Assembly (NCBI RefSeq): GCF_014649695.1
Contig: NZ_BMTN01000006.1
Coordinates: 124,001-188,000 of the forward strand
DNA from: Streptomyces kurssanovii
Lineage (GTDB): Bacteria; Actinomycetota; Actinomycetes; Streptomycetales; Streptomycetaceae
Direction of reading: 5' to 3'
Length of the DNA stretch: 64,000 bases
Numbering within the stretch: the stretch's first letter is position 1; each line of letters begins with the position of its first letter. Positions 10,301-17,072 of the stretch are shown piece after piece. The position numbers were made by a program, and so were the translations under genes. The notes beneath the pieces were generated by a model. That model was given only the letters and a program-made list of their open reading frames with translations. It was not told the origin of the DNA and searched no databases.

Positions 10301-13300
10301 ACGCAACTCACCCAAACGCTCAGGATCCACATCACCCGACACCGGGAACCGATCCTGCAACGCACCCATGATCTGAACCCGCTTGATCGAATCGATCCCC
10401 AGATCCGCCTCAAGATCCATACCCGGCTCCAACATCTCCGCCGGATAACCCGTCTTCTCCGCCACCACCTCCACCAACGCACCCAACACCGCACCATCAA
10501 CAGCAGACGCAGCAGGCGCAAGTACGGGAGCCGGAGCCGGAACAGGCTCGGGAACGGGAACGGGAACGGGAGCGGCCTCGGCAGCAGGCACCACCGGCAC
10601 GGACGGCGGCTCCGCAGCCGGCGCGGTCTCCGCCGCCGGACTCCCCTCCCGCAGCGCGTCGATCAGCAGGCGCGTCGCCCGCTCGTGGCCCGCCGTGATC
10701 GACGTGCTGTGCTGCTCGATCAGGCGCAGCGCGGCATCCGCGTCGGCGGCGGTGCCCGAGCGGACGGACTCCTCCAGCGAGCGGACCGTCCGGCGGACGG
10801 TCTCCAGGTGGGTGTCAAGGATCTCGGCCTGGAGGCCGAGCCCTTCGCGCACGACCTCGTCCAGGCCGGTCGGCGCCTCCGCGGCCGCCGGAATCTCTTC
10901 CACCGACATGCCTGGCACCGGCTCGGCCAGCGCCTCCGCGTAGGCGGAACGCCGGGCGTCGCTCACATAGTTGACGCCGCGCAGCGGAATCGCCATGCCC
11001 TTGCGCGCCGGTTCGACCGGCACCGGTGCCGTGTGGTCGTCGATGCCGGCGACCGGCAGGCCGAGGATCGTCAGCTCGAGCGCGGCACGCTTGGCGGCGA
11101 TCTCGCCGTCCTTGGCGGGGCCGCCGTCGACGGCGACGGTCACGACGTCCTCGCGGCCTTCGAGGATGCGGTCCACGAGGTCCGACAGCACCCGCTTGGG
11201 GCCGAACTCGACGAAGACGCGGAAGCCGTCCGCGTACATCTCCTCGATACGGGTGGCGAAGTCGACCGGCTGGAGCAGCTGGTCGACGAGGGTGCGGCGG
11301 TTGGCGGCGGTGTCGTTCCCGTACGAGGCGCCCGGTGCGTCGGCGTACACGGGGATGCGGGGCGCTGCCACGTCGACGCGCTCGACGGCCTCGCGGAACG
11401 CGTCGGCGGCGTGGGCGACGAAGCGGGTGTGGAACGCCGCCGAGACGGGGAGCCGCTTCGCGGGGAGGCTGCCGCCGGCCTGATCGGCCACGAGCCGGTC
11501 GATCTCGGCGGTGGGGCCGCCCACGACGATCTGGCCCGGGGCGTTGATGTTGCAGACGGTCACGTCGCGGTACTGCGTGAGAGCGGCGGTCACCGCGTCG
11601 AGTTCACCCCGCACCGCGGCCATCGCGCCGGGGTCGTGGTCGGTGCCGGCGCGATCCGCCGGCGGGGCCATGGCCAGTCCGCGGGCACGGGCGAGCGCCA
11701 TGAAGGCGGCGTCGTCCAGGGCCCCGGCCGCCCACAGGGCGGTCAGTTCGCCGAAGGAGTGGCCGATCGCGCCGTCGGGGCTGAAGCCGAGCTCGCGGAA
11801 CCAGGCGAACTGGCCTGCCGACAGCGCTCCGATCGCGGGCTGTGCGAACTGTGTCCGCCGCAGCGCCGCCTCCTGGGCCGTGCGGGTCCCGTCGTCGAAG
11901 GCGGGCGGGGGGAACACGACCCGGCCGAGGGTCTCGGTGCCGTCGCTGAGCCGGTTGGCCCTGTCGTACGCCGCGAGGACGGGCGGCAGCGCGAGCGCCG
12001 CGCGGCGGCCCATGCCGACGTACTGGCTGCCCTGGCCCGCGAAGACGGCCGCGGCCTTCGTCCCGGCGGGCAGCGCGGAGCGGCGGTAGGTGATCCCCTT
12101 GGGGTGCTGCCACGACGGGGCCCCGGGCTTGGAGCGCAGCAACTGCGCCGCTGTGGCGCGCAGTTCCTCGAACTCGGCGTCCGAGCGGGCCACGATGCCG
12201 AGCCGGGCGTCGCCCGACGGCATCCAGCCTGCGGGGTCCGGGGCCGCGCCCTCCTCCAGGCGGCGGGCGAGCGACTCGGGGTCGGCGGCGTGCCAGATCC
12301 CGGTACGGGCGACGGGTCCGAGCACGGCGGGCACGTCGGTCCCGTGCTCCTCGAGGACCATGTGGAAGTTGGTGCCGCCGAAGCCGAAGGACGAGACCGC
12401 GGCGCGGCGCTTGTCCCGGCCGGGGTCCGCGACCCAGGGGCGGGCCTCGCCGCTGACGTAGAAGGGGGTGCTCGCCGGGTCGACGGCCTCGCTGGGCTCC
12501 TCGACGTTGATGGTGGGCGGCAGGACCTTCTGGTGCAGGGCGAGCGACAGCTTGATGAGGCCGGCCGCGCCGGCGGCGGCCTTGGTGTGCCCGATCTGGG
12601 ACTTGACGCTGCCGATGGCGGCGTAGCCGCGCTCGTCCTGTCCCTCCATGACGAAGGAGCCGAGCGCGGACAGTTCGGTGTGGTCGCCGACGGCGGTGCC
12701 GGTGCCGTGCGCCTCGAAGAGCTCCACGGAGCCGGGCGTGACGGCGGCGTCCTCGTAGGCCCGGCGCAGGGCGAGCTGCTGGCCCTCGGCGCGCGGGGCG
12801 TAGATGCTCTTGAAGCGGCCGTCGCTGGAGGTGCCGATGCCGCGGAGCACGGAGTAGATCCGGTCCCCGTCGCGCTCGGCGTCGGCCAGCCGCTTGAGGG
12901 CCAGCATGCCGATGCCCTCGCCGATCAGCGTCCCGTCGGCGGACCGGTCGAAGGGCCGGATGACCTGGCTCTTGGAGAACGCCGGGGTCTTGCTGAAGCA
13001 CATGTACATGAGGATCGTGTTCTCGGCGTCGCAACCACCGGTGATCATCATGTCGGCGCGGCCCTCGATCAGCTCGCTGACGGCGAGCTTGACCGCGGCC
13101 AGGGAGCTGGCGCAGGCGGCGTCCACGGTGCAGTTGGTGCCGCCGAGGTCGAAGCGGTTGGCTATGCGTCCGGCGACGACGTTGCCCAGCATCCCGGGGA
13201 AGGAGTTCTCCTCCCAGGGGATGTACGCCTTCTTGAAGCGGGCGGCGACCTCCTCGGCCTGGGCCTCACTGAGACCGACGCTGCGCACGACCTCTTTGAG

Positions 13301-13741
13301 GACCGGGGTCTGCAGGCGCGCGGAGAGCGGCTGGGTGAGCGAGTTGGCGCCGGTGACGCCGAGGATGACGCCGGTGCGCGTGGGGTCGTACCAGGTGGAG
13401 CCCTCGGTGCCCGCGTCGCGCAGCACGTCGCGGGCGACGGTCAGCGACAGCAGCTGGAGGATGTCGGTGACCTCGAGGGTGTTCGGCGGGAGGCCGAACT
13501 CCATGGGGTTGAAGGCGATCTCCGGCAGGAAGCCGCCTCGCCGGGCGTAGGTCCTGTCCTCGGCGGCGGGGTCGGGGTCGTAGTAGTCGTCGGTGTTCCA
13601 GTGGCTCGACGGGACGTCCTCTATGCAGTCCTTGGCGTCCACGATGTTGCGCCAGAATTCGCGCAGGTCGCGCGACTGGGGGAACAGGCCGGCCAACCCG
13701 ACGATGGCGATGGGTGTGTCGGCCAGACGTGAGTGATGCAC
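7373..13741 (-). CDS. PfaA-like polyunsaturated fatty acid/polyketide synthase subunit, KS-AT-ACP-ACP-KR-DH
   Basis: A 2122-residue iterative megasynthase starting MHHSRLADTPIAIVGLAGLF. Domains: ketosynthase about 1-470 with Cys210 (DAACASSLAAV); malonyl-type acyltransferase about 555-870 with Ser662 (GHSFGELT); two nearly identical acyl carrier domains with phosphopantetheine serines 1118 and 1228 (LGIDSIKR); a ketoreductase with structural subdomain about 1280-1815 (TGGARGIT near 1542, SDYAVANEALN near 1724); and a product-template/dehydratase-like hot-dog region about 1830-2110 (LADHAIGGRRVLPA). Marine PfaA proteins usually carry five or more tandem ACPs, so two is low. It shares an operon with the thioesterase/ACP genes upstream and the PfaC-like gene downstream. 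The final product (polyene acid, hydrocarbon or lipid) cannot be read from the sequence. Confidence 0.93.
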   Translation of the reverse strand: MHHSRLADTPIAIVGLAGLFPQSRDLREFWRNIVDAKDCIEDVPSSHWNTDDYYDPDPAAEDRTYARRGGFLPEIAFNPMEFGLPPNTLEVTDILQLLSLTVARDVLRDAGTEGSTWYDPTRTGVILGVTGANSLTQPLSARLQTPVLKEVVRSVGLSEAQAEEVAARFKKAYIPWEENSFPGMLGNVVAGRIANRFDLGGTNCTVDAACASSLAAVKLAVSELIEGRADMMITGGCDAENTILMYMCFSKTPAFSKSQVIRPFDRSADGTLIGEGIGMLALKRLADAERDGDRIYSVLRGIGTSSDGRFKSIYAPRAEGQQLALRRAYEDAAVTPGSVELFEAHGTGTAVGDHTELSALGSFVMEGQDERGYAAIGSVKSQIGHTKAAAGAAGLIKLSLALHQKVLPPTINVEEPSEAVDPASTPFYVSGEARPWVADPGRDKRRAAVSSFGFGGTNFHMVLEEHGTDVPAVLGPVARTGIWHAADPESLARRLEEGAAPDPAGWMPSGDARLGIVARSDAEFEELRATAAQLLRSKPGAPSWQHPKGITYRRSALPAGTKAAAVFAGQGSQYVGMGRRAALALPPVLAAYDRANRLSDGTETLGRVVFPPPAFDDGTRTAQEAALRRTQFAQPAIGALSAGQFAWFRELGFSPDGAIGHSFGELTALWAAGALDDAAFMALARARGLAMAPPADRAGTDHDPGAMAAVRGELDAVTAALTQYRDVTVCNINAPGQIVVGGPTAEIDRLVADQAGGSLPAKRLPVSAAFHTRFVAHAADAFREAVERVDVAAPRIPVYADAPGASYGNDTAANRRTLVDQLLQPVDFATRIEEMYADGFRVFVEFGPKRVLSDLVDRILEGREDVVTVAVDGGPAKDGEIAAKRAALELTILGLPVAGIDDHTAPVPVEPARKGMAIPLRGVNYVSDARRSAYAEALAEPVPGMSVEEIPAAAEAPTGLDEVVREGLGLQAEILDTHLETVRRTVRSLEESVRSGTAADADAALRLIEQHSTSITAGHERATRLLIDALREGSPAAETAPAAEPPSVPVVPAAEAAPVPVPVPEPVPAPAPVLAPAASAVDGAVLGALVEVVAEKTGYPAEMLEPGMDLEADLGIDSIKRVQIMGALQDRFPVSGDVDPERLGELRTLGDVAGFLASSASPAVVVEAAPVPVPEPVPAPAPVLAPAASAVDGAVLGALVEVVAEKTGYPAEMLEPGMDLEADLGIDSIKRVQIMGALQDRFPVSGDVDPERLGELRTLGDVAGFLASSASPAVSAPVASGPDVDAPLVVTYPAADGVGRTFAGIRELPVPSTVVGAYAEQRTALVMDDGSTLTQPLVAALRVDGWRVEVVGLPDGIATSVEADSVRSLRTWEAEELARVVTAGRLDLVVQMAAAAGQNWSDAARRLGHTVLVAKQTQPALKAAAAAGGRAAFVAVTQLDGASGYRGGGTGSALLGGVSGLVRTLAIETPEIFARTVDFAPGMDAPTVAARFLGEIQDLATGIADVAHDADGRRTVVPSAEAPAMHVTPVPEISTRDLLVVTGGARGITADCLQALVTARPAGLLLLGRSEVSADPGWALGLEGAALKGTIAKRIAATGEKPTPRGVEAVYREVTGSREIQANLARLRATGATVEYVTVDITDAEAVTRALAPYAARVTGVVHGAGVLADRLIADKTQDEIAKVLGTKVVGLGNVLDALRGTAALRHLVFFSSVAGFFGNRGQSDYAVANEALNRLAVRLKHELPSARVTSVNWGAWDGGMVTDDLRRMFASRGVELVPVATGAGIFAEQFTAARGHDTVIVAGPLKPLSAAAADGAAPASLLVDRTLADIAAETVLADHAIGGRRVLPATAALGALVNTTETATGKPVTEVSGFRVFKGVVLDGDGSGNGADAGNDGQARGAGRLRLFMEPGHATAPGSVDVLASAVDDAGRSRPAYGGVLGTDPAAGRPADRPDLVRAAREADRTDAAHLYRDGTLFHGPTLRGIRGILAADERLLLIGARLGDTRPAHGAYHGRFHSPVLADLMLQAALVWVRRFRNRACLPMEIARARYFAELPTDQEFLIAVENIVAGPAGITCSVTALDREGRVLQVMEGVSVVEDPQLEGKFGPAERTGAATVTV
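9929..10235. repeat. Long direct repeat, copy 1 (encodes second ACP domain)
   Basis: About 307 bp that read as identical, base for base, to 10259-10565, offset by exactly 330 bp (110 codons). It encodes the downstream ACP of the PfaA-like protein (Ser1228) plus its Ala/Pro/Val linker. Codon choice inside the repeat is unusually rich in A at the third position for this gene, unlike the flanking KS, AT and KR sequence. Confidence 0.95.
10259..10565. repeat. Long direct repeat, copy 2 (encodes first ACP domain)
   Basis: The partner of 9929-10235. It encodes the upstream ACP (Ser1118) and its linker. The copies first diverge where this one has one extra six-base unit of a short repeat in the linker just past 10565. 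Identity at synonymous sites implies recent duplication or continuing gene conversion. Confidence 0.95.
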
Positions 13742-13795
13742 GACGGTCCTCTCGGTCTTGTGCGCCGGGTGTGCAGGGCACGGATCACGGTGTGT

Positions 13796-14710
13796 TCAAG
13801 CGACGGCCGAGCCGGCCAGCAGGCCGGAGAGCACGCCGACGGCCTCGGGGTCCCGAAGCATCGTGTAGTGGTCGCCGGGGACGTCCACCTGTCGTACGGG
13901 CAGGCCGCTGAGCCCGCTCCAGCCGAGGTCACCACTGGCGGGCAGCAGGGAGCCGGCCGGTTTGACGAGGGTCAGGGCCCGGTCGAGCGGCGCCGGTTCG
14001 TAGGGGGCGGTGCTCCGGTTGTTGCGGGAGAGGCCGCCCTGGTACGCGGCGTACAGCTTGCGCAGTCCGGCAAGCTCGGTCCCGGGCGGCAGGACCCCCT
14101 GGGCGACGGCCGCCTCCAGCACCTGGGGCAGACCGTCCTCGGGTGCGGCGACGCGCCGGCGCTCGCCGGCGGTGAGGCCGAGGGTGAGGCCGAGGGTGAG
14201 GGGGCGGCCGCGTTTGGCGGCGAGGTACATGGCGAACCAGTCGAGCAGCATCGCCGGTTCCAAGAGCTCGTCGGTCCGCTTGAAGGCGGGGACGGGGGCG
14301 ATGCTGTCGAGCAGGACGAGGTCCCGCACGGCCGCGCCGTTCCCGGCCGCGTCGAGACGGGCCGCCATCTCGAAGGCGACGACGCCGCCGAACGACCAGC
14401 CGACCAGGGTGAACGGCTCCGCGACGGCACCCGCCGCGGCGAGCTCGTCCAGGCAGCGCGCCGCCAGGTCGGTGACCGGGACGACCGGTGCCCGGGCGTC
14501 GAGGGCCGCGGCGAGGAACTCGGGCACATTGCCGAGGTCCAGGAGGTCGAAGGCGGTGCCCTCGGGGAGCCGCCCGGCGACGGCCGACCATTCGCCGGAC
14601 GCGAGCGCGCCCGGATGCACGGCGCAGACCCGGTGGGCCGCCGGGCCGTCCGGTGCGCGCAGCGTGCGCAGGACCGGACGCGGCGCGCCCGGGTCAGGCC
14701 GCGGCGGCAT
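13796..14710 (-). CDS. Type II-like thioesterase / alpha-beta hydrolase of the Pfa-type cluster
   Basis: A 304-residue protein starting MPPRPDPGAPRPVLRTLR. It has the thioesterase nucleophile elbow GWSFGG, followed by helix VVAFEMAARL, and a C-terminal histidine in GDHYTMLRD, as in PKS/NRPS-associated thioesterases. It begins inside the 3' end of the ACP gene (17-nt overlap) and ends 54 nt before the PfaA-like start, so it is co-transcribed with the synthase. Its likely job is to release the finished chain from an ACP, or to clear misprimed ACPs. The sequence alone cannot decide between release and editing. Confidence 0.85.
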   Translation of the reverse strand: MPPRPDPGAPRPVLRTLRAPDGPAAHRVCAVHPGALASGEWSAVAGRLPEGTAFDLLDLGNVPEFLAAALDARAPVVPVTDLAARCLDELAAAGAVAEPFTLVGWSFGGVVAFEMAARLDAAGNGAAVRDLVLLDSIAPVPAFKRTDELLEPAMLLDWFAMYLAAKRGRPLTLGLTLGLTAGERRRVAAPEDGLPQVLEAAVAQGVLPPGTELAGLRKLYAAYQGGLSRNNRSTAPYEPAPLDRALTLVKPAGSLLPASGDLGWSGLSGLPVRQVDVPGDHYTMLRDPEAVGVLSGLLAGSAVA

Positions 14711-14960
14711 GGCGGGCGTTCTCCTCGGCGATGTGCTCCGACAGCGCGGCGATCGTCGGGTGGTACCAGAGCGCGGTCGCCTCGAGTTCGAAGCCGAGCC
14801 ACTTCTCGAGCTCGCCGGCGAGGATCAGGGCCTCGGTGGAATCGAGGTCGAACTCGTCGAAGTAGCGGTCGACGTCGATCTCGGAAGGTTCGACCTCGAG
14901 CCGGATCGCGAGCTTCTCGACCAGCCAGGACTGTGCCTCTTCAGCGGTGACACGCTGCAT
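14694..14960 (-). CDS. Discrete acyl carrier protein
   Basis: An 88-residue ACP starting MQRVTAEEAQSWLVEKLA, with the phosphopantetheine site in FDLDSTEALIL. The ATG at 14960 was chosen because the whole conserved four-helix ACP follows it; the reading frame continues upstream, but in a frame antisense-like to the oxidoreductase gene. It lies 14 nt downstream of the FAD oxidoreductase and overlaps the thioesterase start. In this setting it probably carries a starter or finished acyl chain, or presents a substrate to the neighbouring oxidoreductase (inference). Confidence 0.88.
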   Translation of the reverse strand: MQRVTAEEAQSWLVEKLAIRLEVEPSEIDVDRYFDEFDLDSTEALILAGELEKWLGFELEATALWYHPTIAALSEHIAEENARHAAAA

Positions 14961-14974
14961 GGGAGTACCTCTTC

Positions 14975-16258
14975 TCACTTCTTGATGTCGCGGGCGATGG
15001 ACTCGGCGGCCTTGAGCCCGGAGACGTATCCGGCCTCGTGGGAGCCGATCAGGTCGTGGCCGATCTTCGGGGAGTGGAAGTAGGAGCCGGCGAGCTTGAC
15101 CCGGCCGCCGTCGTTGACCGCGTAGATGCCGCGCTGCATGGCGCGCACGTCCAGGTCGATGACGGGGTGGGTGAAGGGCAGCTCCCGGATGACCAGTTCG
15201 TCGCGCGGGGCGATGGGGGAGTCGAGCGTGACGAAGTAGTCGTTGCGCGCGGTGAAGCCCTGGAGGGAGTTCATGTAGTACGCCACCCAGGTACGGGTGC
15301 GGCCGTCGACCGTCTTGAGCCCGTAGTTCCAGCTCTGCCAGCGGGAGCGGTCCGGCGGCATGCTGGAGGGGTCGGTGTGCAGTACGGCGCTGGTGGAGCT
15401 GTACCGGACCTTGCCCAGGATGTCGGCCTGGAGGGCGGACGGCGCTTCGAGGACGGACAGCGTCTGGTCGGCGTGCGAGGCGAGCACCGCGTAGTCGTAG
15501 CGCTCCTCGCCGTCGGCGGTGCCGACGACGACCCCGTCGGCCTCCTCGCGGACCCGGGTGACCGGACTGGAGGTGCGCACCTTGCCGTTGACGGCGGTGA
15601 CGAGGCGGCGTACGTATTCGATGCTGCCGCCGGCCACGGTCTTCCAGGCGACGGAACGCCCGCCGAGGCCGCCCGGATCGTGCGACATGAAGAAGGCGAT
15701 GACCGTGGTGGCGGGCATCTCCCAGATGAGCTCGGCCGGCACCGACCAGACCGCGGTGGCCAGGAGCACCACATAGCCGTACTTGAAGGCGTCGGAGTAC
15801 CCGCCGCGCTCCAGGTACTCGCCCAGCGCCATGTCGGTGCGCTTGCGCAGGAAGTCGCGTGGCGCCTCCCGGTGGAAACGCTCGGCGTCCCGCCACAGCG
15901 TCAGGAAGTCGGCCGGATAGGACCGGGCTATCTCCTCCTCCGTGAGTTCGAACTCGGCGGTCCCGTAGTCGAGACCCCGGTCGAGGTCGAAGAAGTCGAA
16001 GCCGCCCGTGTGGTCGAGGGCGGTGACGCCCAGCTCCTGGAAGAAGGCGGTCAGCTGGGGATAGGTGCGGCTGTTGAAGACCACGAAGGCGGTGTCGATG
16101 CCCAGCGTGCGGCCGTCCTCGTCGACTTCGACGGTCAGCGCGTGGCCGCCGGGCCGGTCCTCCTTCTCGTACACGGTGACTTCGACGTCGTCGGGCAGGT
16201 GGTAGGCGGCGGAGAGTCCGGAGATGCCGGCACCGACGACAGCGACTCGGGTGGTCAT
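14975..16258 (-). CDS. FAD-dependent amine-oxidase-fold oxidoreductase (COG2907-like)
   Basis: A 427-residue flavoprotein starting MTTRVAVVGAGISGLSAAYH. The N-terminal GxGxxG dinucleotide fold is followed by YEKEDRPGGHALTV and DTAFVVFNSRTYPQL, a pattern typical of the COG2907 NAD/FAD-binding proteins often found beside cyclopropane-fatty-acid synthase genes. It is the first gene of the minus-strand Pfa-type operon. Expected chemistry is flavin-dependent desaturation or oxidation of a lipid or polyene chain, perhaps on the discrete ACP encoded 14 nt downstream. No membrane segment is evident. Confidence 0.82.
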   Translation of the reverse strand: MTTRVAVVGAGISGLSAAYHLPDDVEVTVYEKEDRPGGHALTVEVDEDGRTLGIDTAFVVFNSRTYPQLTAFFQELGVTALDHTGGFDFFDLDRGLDYGTAEFELTEEEIARSYPADFLTLWRDAERFHREAPRDFLRKRTDMALGEYLERGGYSDAFKYGYVVLLATAVWSVPAELIWEMPATTVIAFFMSHDPGGLGGRSVAWKTVAGGSIEYVRRLVTAVNGKVRTSSPVTRVREEADGVVVGTADGEERYDYAVLASHADQTLSVLEAPSALQADILGKVRYSSTSAVLHTDPSSMPPDRSRWQSWNYGLKTVDGRTRTWVAYYMNSLQGFTARNDYFVTLDSPIAPRDELVIRELPFTHPVIDLDVRAMQRGIYAVNDGGRVKLAGSYFHSPKIGHDLIGSHEAGYVSGLKAAESIARDIKK

Positions 16259-16664
16259 GGCGGGAAGCCCTTCGGCTCGAGCGGTACGCGAAGAACCGGT
16301 CGCGTTGCGCGACAGCGGCTGGAACGCAGAGGGCTGACACCTCTGAAGGCGTGAATTCGCTCACCGACCCGTGCGAACGGCGGTGTCGGGTCGGGCGTGG
16401 AAGGACCGTAGGGCGGTGGTCGGACGAGGGTCAATCACCGCATCACGGATGCTCCTCGCCCCATCGGGATGGCCGATGGGGCCGGTGACCGGTGTCCGGA
16501 TCCGTACGGTCGGGGGCTCGCAGGCGCGATCAGGCCAACCCTGCCCGTTCCCGCAAGTTCACGCGCGAAGGTTGTCCGGAAGAGCTTCCCGGGGGACTCA
16601 TGTGGATGAGACGGGCTCCGCCTGCCGTCCCCGCCTGTTCCATGTCTAAGAGGAGAGAGCCTCC
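16259..16664. promoter_or_regulatory. Divergent promoter region between the FAD oxidoreductase and the monooxygenase/exporter genes
   Basis: A 406-nt stretch with no supportable gene, between divergent starts at 16258 (minus) and 16665 (plus). It must hold promoters for both arms of the Pfa-type cluster. A ribosome-binding site (AAGAGGAGAGAG) precedes the plus-strand start. The most notable element is a perfect inverted repeat at 16458-16482. Short open frames here have no RBS or recognisable product. Confidence 0.6.
16458..16482. promoter_or_regulatory. Perfect 10-bp inverted repeat, candidate operator
   Basis: GCCCCATCGG, five spacer bases, then CCGATGGGGC. It sits in the centre of the divergent region, so it suits a repressor operator controlling both directions. 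It could also act as a 5'-leader hairpin. It lacks a T-run for a terminator. Confidence 0.45.
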
Positions 16665-17072
16665 ATGCCCACCATTCCCTGGATGCCCGGGGCCGCCGCC
16701 GACAGGCCCGCCGACTCGGGCGAGGCAGTGGTTATGGCGTCCAAGCTCCAAGTGAAGTCCCTGCTCAGCGTCCCCCGTTTCTTCCTGCTGTCGCTGGTGA
16801 TCTGGAAGCAGGTGCGCTCGGCACCGGGTGTGGTCGGCGCCTCGCTGCGCGCCGAGCCGCTGAAGAAGACCTTCTGGACGCTGTCGGCGTGGGACAGCCA
16901 GGAGTCACTGGACACCTTCTCGCGTTCCGACCCGCACGCCCGGATCGTCGCCAGGCTGCGCAAGGTGATGGACCACTCGGTGTTCGTCTTCTACCCGGCC
17001 GGCCAGGACAGCCTGCCCGCCGACTGGGACGACGCCATCGCACGACTGGCCCGTAAAGGGGCGGCCAAGTGA
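16665..17072 (+). CDS. Small dimeric alpha/beta-barrel monooxygenase-like protein
   Basis: A 135-residue protein starting MPTIPWMPGAAADRPADSG, with an RBS (AGGAGAGAG) just upstream. The segment VVGASLRAEPLKKTFWTLSA followed by FSRSDPHARIVARLRKVMDH resembles the antibiotic-biosynthesis-monooxygenase / DUF3291 superfamily, small proteins that oxidise polyketides or degrade haem. It overlaps the exporter downstream by GTGA, so the two are translationally coupled. Its role as a tailoring enzyme of the Pfa-type product is inferred from position only. Confidence 0.6.
   Translation: MPTIPWMPGAAADRPADSGEAVVMASKLQVKSLLSVPRFFLLSLVIWKQVRSAPGVVGASLRAEPLKKTFWTLSAWDSQESLDTFSRSDPHARIVARLRKVMDHSVFVFYPAGQDSLPADWDDAIARLARKGAAK

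Noticed and set aside
9929-10565. Direct repeats considered as a CRISPR array or mobile element ends
   Set aside because: Two ~307-bp in-frame copies that encode ACP domains, with no spacers, no inverted ends and no transposase.
6998-13732. A 2244-codon plus-strand open frame antisense to the PfaA-like gene
   Set aside because: It mirrors a real gene in GC-rich DNA; its product is Arg/Gly/His-rich low complexity with no domain, while the minus strand encodes complete KS-AT-ACP-KR-DH domains.
14694-16364. A 556-codon frame joining the oxidoreductase region to the ACP
   Set aside because: Only the last 88 codons encode a protein (the ACP). The rest is an Arg/Pro-rich shadow of the FAD oxidoreductase.
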